A stretch of DNA of 64,000 bases from Pelagibacteraceae bacterium. GTDB lineage: Bacteria; Pseudomonadota; Alphaproteobacteria; Pelagibacterales; Pelagibacteraceae. Positions 60,338 through 64,000 of this stretch are shown here, piece by piece. Each line of letters begins with the position of its first letter. Positions within the stretch are counted from its first letter, which is position 1. Where the stretch lies: contig JALEGD010000001.1 in NCBI GenBank assembly GCA_022763425.1, positions 186,001 through 250,000 of the forward strand. Direction: 5' to 3'. A program made the position numbers and the translations under genes. Below the pieces are notes generated by a model. That model did no database searches. It saw nothing but the letters and a program-made list of their open reading frames with translations, and was not told where the DNA came from.

Positions 60338-61093
60338 TTATTTAAACAATGGTCTTTTTATGGAACTGAGTTTTAGAGATTTTTTTTCAAGTTCAGAAAT
60401 AACATTGCGAATTTTCATTTTTACCACTTTCTTTCTTGGTCCAAATGCGTGAATGCATTCTTTTTTATTAATTGAAATTGCAACATGTCCTTTCCAAAAT
60501 AAAAGATCTCCTTTTTTAATTTGTTTTAAATTGATTTTTTTTTTAAAAAATTTTTCTTGATCCTTACTATCTCTAGGACATTTGAAAAAATTGTTTTTCA
60601 TTAGTTCTTGAACTAATCCAGAGCAATCGATACCATCAATAGTATTACCACCCCATACGTACTTAACATTTGTAAAAATTTTAATTTTTTTTAAAAAATT
60701 AATTTTTTTAATTTTTTTGATTAATTTTATGTCAGTGTTTTTTATCCATAAATCACCAACCATTGAAAATTTCGCACCTATTTTGGAAATATAAATTTTG
60801 GAATTTAAATATAAATATTTCTTAGTTTTTGATTGTGCGTTATTACGTTTAAATAGGTATGCTTTACCATTGTTTACGATATAATTTTGCTTTAATTGAA
60901 TATTATCGAGATGCCTTTTTCTTATATAACCATAATATTTATCATCTTGCGTATAACCATAATATAAATCTTTAATTTGTTTTAATTTAATAAATTTTTC
61001 ACCAAAAATTACTTCTTTCAGCTTTTCTGATTTCGTATTAGCTTTTTTAAAAAGCGAAGATTTATTTTTTGTTATAAAATAAATATTATTCAT
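60338..61093 (-). CDS. NlpC/P60 family cell-wall peptidase with SH3-like repeats
   Basis: 251 residues. Residues ~1-135 look like two bacterial SH3-type strands-rich units (LKEVIFGEKFIKL and KYLYLNSKIYISKI). The peptidase domain follows with the catalytic Cys157 in GIDCSGLVQ, His203 in KGHVAIS and a third polar residue near His215. Probably a gamma-D-Glu-DAP endopeptidase. I see no clear signal peptide, so the site of action is uncertain. The start overlaps the stop of the zinc-ribbon gene by one base. Confidence 0.9.
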   Translation of the reverse strand: MNNIYFITKNKSSLFKKANTKSEKLKEVIFGEKFIKLKQIKDLYYGYTQDDKYYGYIRKRHLDNIQLKQNYIVNNGKAYLFKRNNAQSKTKKYLYLNSKIYISKIGAKFSMVGDLWIKNTDIKLIKKIKKINFLKKIKIFTNVKYVWGGNTIDGIDCSGLVQELMKNNFFKCPRDSKDQEKFFKKKINLKQIKKGDLLFWKGHVAISINKKECIHAFGPRKKVVKMKIRNVISELEKKSLKLSSIKRPLFK

Positions 61094-61557
61094 TAAATTT
61101 TATTTTGTATTTTTTTTATAGCTTCTAAGGTTATCTCTTTAATAAAGTTTATATTAGCTTTTAATATTTCAGTAATAATTTCTAAACTTTCATAGAAATT
61201 TATAAGAGATGGGTTTGAAGAAATTACTAAATCTTTATAATGAAACGCCAATTTATAAATTATGAAAATTAAGAGAAAAAATATTAAAGTTAAAATTAAT
61301 AAATATGATCTTTTTTCTTTTTTTTCTTTCGCTTTTTTTTTGTTTGATAGTCTAGATTTATTTTTTGAGGGATTCATTTCTTTCAATAAATCTTTTTGAT
61401 TATCTTCTTTAATGTTTAGGGTATTGTCTAGATTTATTTTAAATTCTTGATACCACTCTTCATTACAAATTGAACATTGCAATGTTCTTCCAGGTGGTAT
61501 GATTTCTTCATCTGGGATTTTAAACTTGTATTTCTTACATTTGCATTCAATAATCAT
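61093..61557 (-). CDS. Zinc-ribbon membrane protein (MJ0042-like)
   Basis: 154 residues. An N-terminal zinc ribbon with C5, C7, C28 and C31 (ECKCKKYKFKIP, then LQCSICNEEWYQEF) is followed by a lysine-rich linker (about 55-82), one transmembrane helix (about 86-106) and a C-terminal amphipathic region. Alphaproteobacterial proteins of this design are common but uncharacterised. Coupled to the NlpC/P60 gene, so perhaps a membrane partner. Confidence 0.75.
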   Translation of the reverse strand: MIIECKCKKYKFKIPDEEIIPPGRTLQCSICNEEWYQEFKINLDNTLNIKEDNQKDLLKEMNPSKNKSRLSNKKKAKEKKEKRSYLLILTLIFFLLIFIIYKLAFHYKDLVISSNPSLINFYESLEIITEILKANINFIKEITLEAIKKIQNKI

Positions 61558-61588
61558 ATATTACTTGTATTATAAAATTTAAAACCTA

Positions 61589-62347
61589 ATGATATCGATA
61601 TCGAATATAGATTCTATAATATTAATTCAAGTAGTTTTAATTTTTTTAGCTGGCGGGATGGTCAAAGGTCTAATAGGTGTTGGACTTCCAACAGTGACGC
61701 TTACATTGTTAAGTTTCGTATTTGATATTAAAGATTCAATATCAATCATATTAATTCCAGTAATTTTAACAAATTTTTATCAAATGTTAGATGGTAACTA
61801 TTTAAGAGAAATTATTAGTGATGTTAAATTTTTTCTTATTGGGTCATTTTTATTTATTTTTCCAGGTTTTTATTTTTTAACTATATTAAAGTCAGATACT
61901 ATTTTAATAATTTTAGCATTATTACTGATTATTAATTCACTCTTTTCATTGATGAAGTATGAACTTAAAATAAAGAATTATAAATCCAAAAAAATTCAAT
62001 TAATAATTGGCTCAATGACAGGACTTACTACAGGGGTAACTAGTATTTATACGATGCCTTTTATTTTCCTTATTCAATCACTCAACTACTCAAAAAATAA
62101 AGTTATTCAGTTAATGGGCTTAAGTTTTTTTATATTTGCCTCCATGCAATTAGTATTATTTAGCTCATATCAAATGATTAATTTTAATAAACTACTTGTC
62201 TCTTTATTGGCATGTTTTCCAATATTGATCGGAGTTTACTTTGGTGCAGTATTAAGAAAAAGAATTAGTGAAAGTTTTTTTAAAACTTTATTTAATATGA
62301 TGTTGGTTATTATGGGTGGTTTATTAATAATTAAAATTATTTTTTAG
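61589..62347 (+). CDS. TauE/SafE-family sulfite exporter-like permease
   Basis: 252 residues with about eight hydrophobic helices. GGMVKGLIGVGLPTVTL near 22-38 and the second-half GSMTGLTTGVTSIYTMPFI near 141-159 are the paired glycine-rich repeats of the DUF81/TauE family. Members export sulfite, sulfoacetate or other organic anions; substrate not assignable here. Divergent from the zinc-ribbon gene across 31 bases; its 3' end overlaps the EF-hand gene by 11 bases. Confidence 0.9.
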   Translation: MISISNIDSIILIQVVLIFLAGGMVKGLIGVGLPTVTLTLLSFVFDIKDSISIILIPVILTNFYQMLDGNYLREIISDVKFFLIGSFLFIFPGFYFLTILKSDTILIILALLLIINSLFSLMKYELKIKNYKSKKIQLIIGSMTGLTTGVTSIYTMPFIFLIQSLNYSKNKVIQLMGLSFFIFASMQLVLFSSYQMINFNKLLVSLLACFPILIGVYFGAVLRKRISESFFKTLFNMMLVIMGGLLIIKIIF

Positions 62348-62660
62348 TATTTTGTTTTTTCTTAAAATTTTCTATTTCTTCTTTTGAAAGCTTTCCGTCT
62401 TTATTGGTATCGATCTTTTTTGCCAATGCCGCTCTTCTTTTAGCTTGTTCTTTTCTAGCATTGATTATTCTTTGTTTATAAGCCTCATTTTCTTTTGCAT
62501 CAATTTTTCCGTCTTTATTGGTATCAACAAGATCAAATCTTTTTTCTAATGCTTTAATATTTCTATCAATAAACTCTTTTTTTGTGATTGTTTTGAATTC
62601 AGCTTTAGCGTTTGTAATTATTAATAGCGTAATAATTATTAAATTTCTTAAAATATTCAT
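62337..62660 (-). CDS. Secreted EF-hand calcium-binding protein
   Basis: About 107 residues. A signal peptide (NILRNLIIITLLIITNAKA) is followed by two EF-hand loops, DTNKDGKIDAKE and [12 protein letters not shown], joined by a basic helix. Likely a periplasmic Ca2+ binder or sensor with unknown partner. I start at 62660 because this gives a standard signal peptide; an ATG five codons upstream (62675) is equally open. Downstream of the AmpG-like gene on the same strand. Confidence 0.85.
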   Translation of the reverse strand: MNILRNLIIITLLIITNAKAEFKTITKKEFIDRNIKALEKRFDLVDTNKDGKIDAKENEAYKQRIINARKEQAKRRAALAKKIDTNKDGKLSKEEIENFKKKQNTKK

Positions 62661-62695
62661 GACCCCAAGTATCATCGCTTAATAAAGCTGTAAAA

Positions 62696-64000
62696 TTATA
62701 ATTTTCTTTTATTGAGAAAAATGATTAAAAAAATTACAGGAAAACCTAAAACGGCTGTAAATATAAAAAAACTTGGGTAATCTATCACATCAACTATTCC
62801 ACCAGCATATCCAGCAATAAGTTTTGGGATAAAAAGCATTAAAGAAGTGAAAAGAGCATATTGTGTAGCTGTAAATTTAATTGAAGTTAAAGATGATAAG
62901 TAAACAACAAAGGCTGCTCCAGCAAATCCACTTGCTAAATTATCTGCAATAATAATTGTTGCTAAATAAAATAAGTTTTTTTCTATGATAGCAAGAAAAG
63001 CAAATAAAACATTAGTCAATGCAGCTGTGATTGCTCCAATTAATAAGCTTTTATAAGTTCCAAATTTCATCGCAAACGTTCCACCAAGTATTCCACCTAG
63101 GATTGTTGCAATTAATCCAAAAAATTTAGAGAATGTTGCTATATCTTTAATTTCATAACCTTTTTCTAAGTAAAAAATATTCGCCATAACTCCCATCACG
63201 ACGTCTGCTATTCTGTATAGCCCAATTAAAAGAAGTATCATTAATGCAATTTTTTTATATCGTTTAAAAAAATCAATAATAGGATTAATAAATATTTCAC
63301 GTGATTGTTTTTTTGGTAAAAAATTAATTTTTTCTAAAATTAAAAGAGAAATCAGAGCTACCCCAAAGCTAAATACTATTTTAAAAATATTATAAAAAAA
63401 ATTATAAAAATGATTTAATACTTTAACTTCTGGAATATTAAGAAAAAATATAAAAAAAATTAATATTGATAAAATAGTAGAAAAAGTAAATTTTAATTGA
63501 TTTTTATAATTTATTTTTTTTACTTTATTATTGGTTGGTTCTTTACATAAGGCTGTTGAAATGAAACCTATGATCATAAAAAAACCTATAATTTGATAAA
63601 CATTTTTCCATACTTCGGTTTGATAATTTTCATCGCTCATAATTGACGCTAACCAAAGACTTCCTGCGCCTGAAACAATCATTGCAATCCTATATCCTGC
63701 TAAATACATAGATGCTAGGGGTCCTTGTTTTTTTTCAGGAGCTGATTCAATCCTAAATGCATCTATTACAATGTCTTGAGTAGCGCTAAAGAAGGCAATT
63801 AGCACAATTGCAAATGCCATAAATTTTAAATTATTTTGTGGGTCAGAGAATGATGTTAATATAATTGAAAAAAAAATTAAAATTTGTGTAATAAGTAACC
63901 AACTTTTTCTGTGACCAATTTTGTGAAGCAAAGGGATTTGAAATTTATCTACTATTGGGCTCCATAAAAATTTAAAGGAGTAAGCAAAGCCAGCCCAGCT
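62696..64000 (-). CDS. ampG: AmpG-like muropeptide permease (MFS), 5' end outside window
   Basis: The frame is open to the last base of the window; the residues before the TTG at 63931 (SFKFLWSPIVDKF) are the conserved MFS/AmpG loop, so the start is further out. The visible ~434 residues have about eleven hydrophobic helices. DIVIDAFRIE near the DxxVDA motif and the ADNLASGFAGAAFVVYLSSL block are diagnostic of AmpG, which imports anhydromuropeptides for wall recycling. Partner recycling genes are not visible. Confidence 0.88.
   Translation of the reverse strand, partial: SWAGFAYSFKFLWSPIVDKFQIPLLHKIGHRKSWLLITQILIFFSIILTSFSDPQNNLKFMAFAIVLIAFFSATQDIVIDAFRIESAPEKKQGPLASMYLAGYRIAMIVSGAGSLWLASIMSDENYQTEVWKNVYQIIGFFMIIGFISTALCKEPTNNKVKKINYKNQLKFTFSTILSILIFFIFFLNIPEVKVLNHFYNFFYNIFKIVFSFGVALISLLILEKINFLPKKQSREIFINPIIDFFKRYKKIALMILLLIGLYRIADVVMGVMANIFYLEKGYEIKDIATFSKFFGLIATILGGILGGTFAMKFGTYKSLLIGAITAALTNVLFAFLAIIEKNLFYLATIIIADNLASGFAGAAFVVYLSSLTSIKFTATQYALFTSLMLFIPKLIAGYAGGIVDVIDYPSFFIFTAVLGFPVIFLIIFLNKRKL

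Overview
The window is a dense, strongly A+T-rich piece of a streamlined alphaproteobacterial genome, most likely from the marine SAR11 clade (Candidatus Pelagibacter or a close relative). The evidence is the low GC, very short or absent intergenic spaces, lysine/isoleucine/asparagine-rich proteins, alphaproteobacterial gene orders (sdhCDAB-mdh-sucCDAB-lpd, priA-atpHAGDC, rplU-rpmA-obg-proBA-nadD-rsfS-rlmH-ctpA-rppH, argH-lptM-lysA, metXW, helicase-fdxA-carD), a SAM-II riboswitch and a structured ffh leader. No insertion sequence, prophage, CRISPR array or rRNA operon is visible. No stretch longer than about 200 bases lacks a gene.

Layout. 1-2562: a truncated amidase, a small membrane protein, an EamA transporter and a membrane-anchored hydrolase. 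2552-5883 (minus): dapF-mtaB-ftsY-csaA. 5884-6054: a folded leader RNA for ffh. 6055-9215: ffh-rpsP-trmD-rplS. 9225-12344: leucine biosynthesis leuCDB. 12419-27017: sdhCDAB, mmsA, asd, mdh, sucCDAB and lpd, which together encode the TCA steps from 2-oxoglutarate to oxaloacetate. 27018-34557: transaldolase (minus), priA and the F1 ATP synthase genes atpHAGDC. 34550-42371 (minus): rppH, ctpA, rlmH, rsfS, nadD, proA, proB, obg, rpmA, rplU and gloB. 42373-50323: a methyltransferase, metX-metW under a SAM-II riboswitch, hisC-tyrA, plsC, and argH-lptM-lysA. 50343-54154: thiol-redox, small-membrane, hydrolase, HNH, COQ7, DsbB and DedA-like genes and one tRNA-Leu. 54156-64000: acyl-CoA ligase, a tiny lysine-rich histone-like protein, CarD, ferredoxin, a TerB-like protein, an SUV3-type helicase, an NlpC/P60 protein, a TauE exporter, an EF-hand protein and a truncated AmpG-like permease.

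The genes fit a housekeeping-rich, aerobic heterotroph: central carbon oxidation feeds succinate dehydrogenase and ATP synthase, with amino-acid synthesis (Leu, Lys/DAP, Pro, Met, His, Tyr, Arg) and translation or protein-targeting genes around it. SRP protein (ffh) and its receptor (ftsY) flank one regulatory RNA.

The parts most worth a second look are the non-coding or miniature ones: the multi-helix ffh leader; the metX SAM-II riboswitch, whose Shine-Dalgarno is joined to the start codon by a hairpin; the tRNA-Leu whose CCA end lies one base before the start codon of an acyl-CoA ligase; and the 36-residue lysine-rich gene with a perfect 22-bp palindrome in its leader, which shares a bidirectional terminator with a CarD gene carrying its own H1-like tail. 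I saw no clear new multi-gene defence or mobile system.
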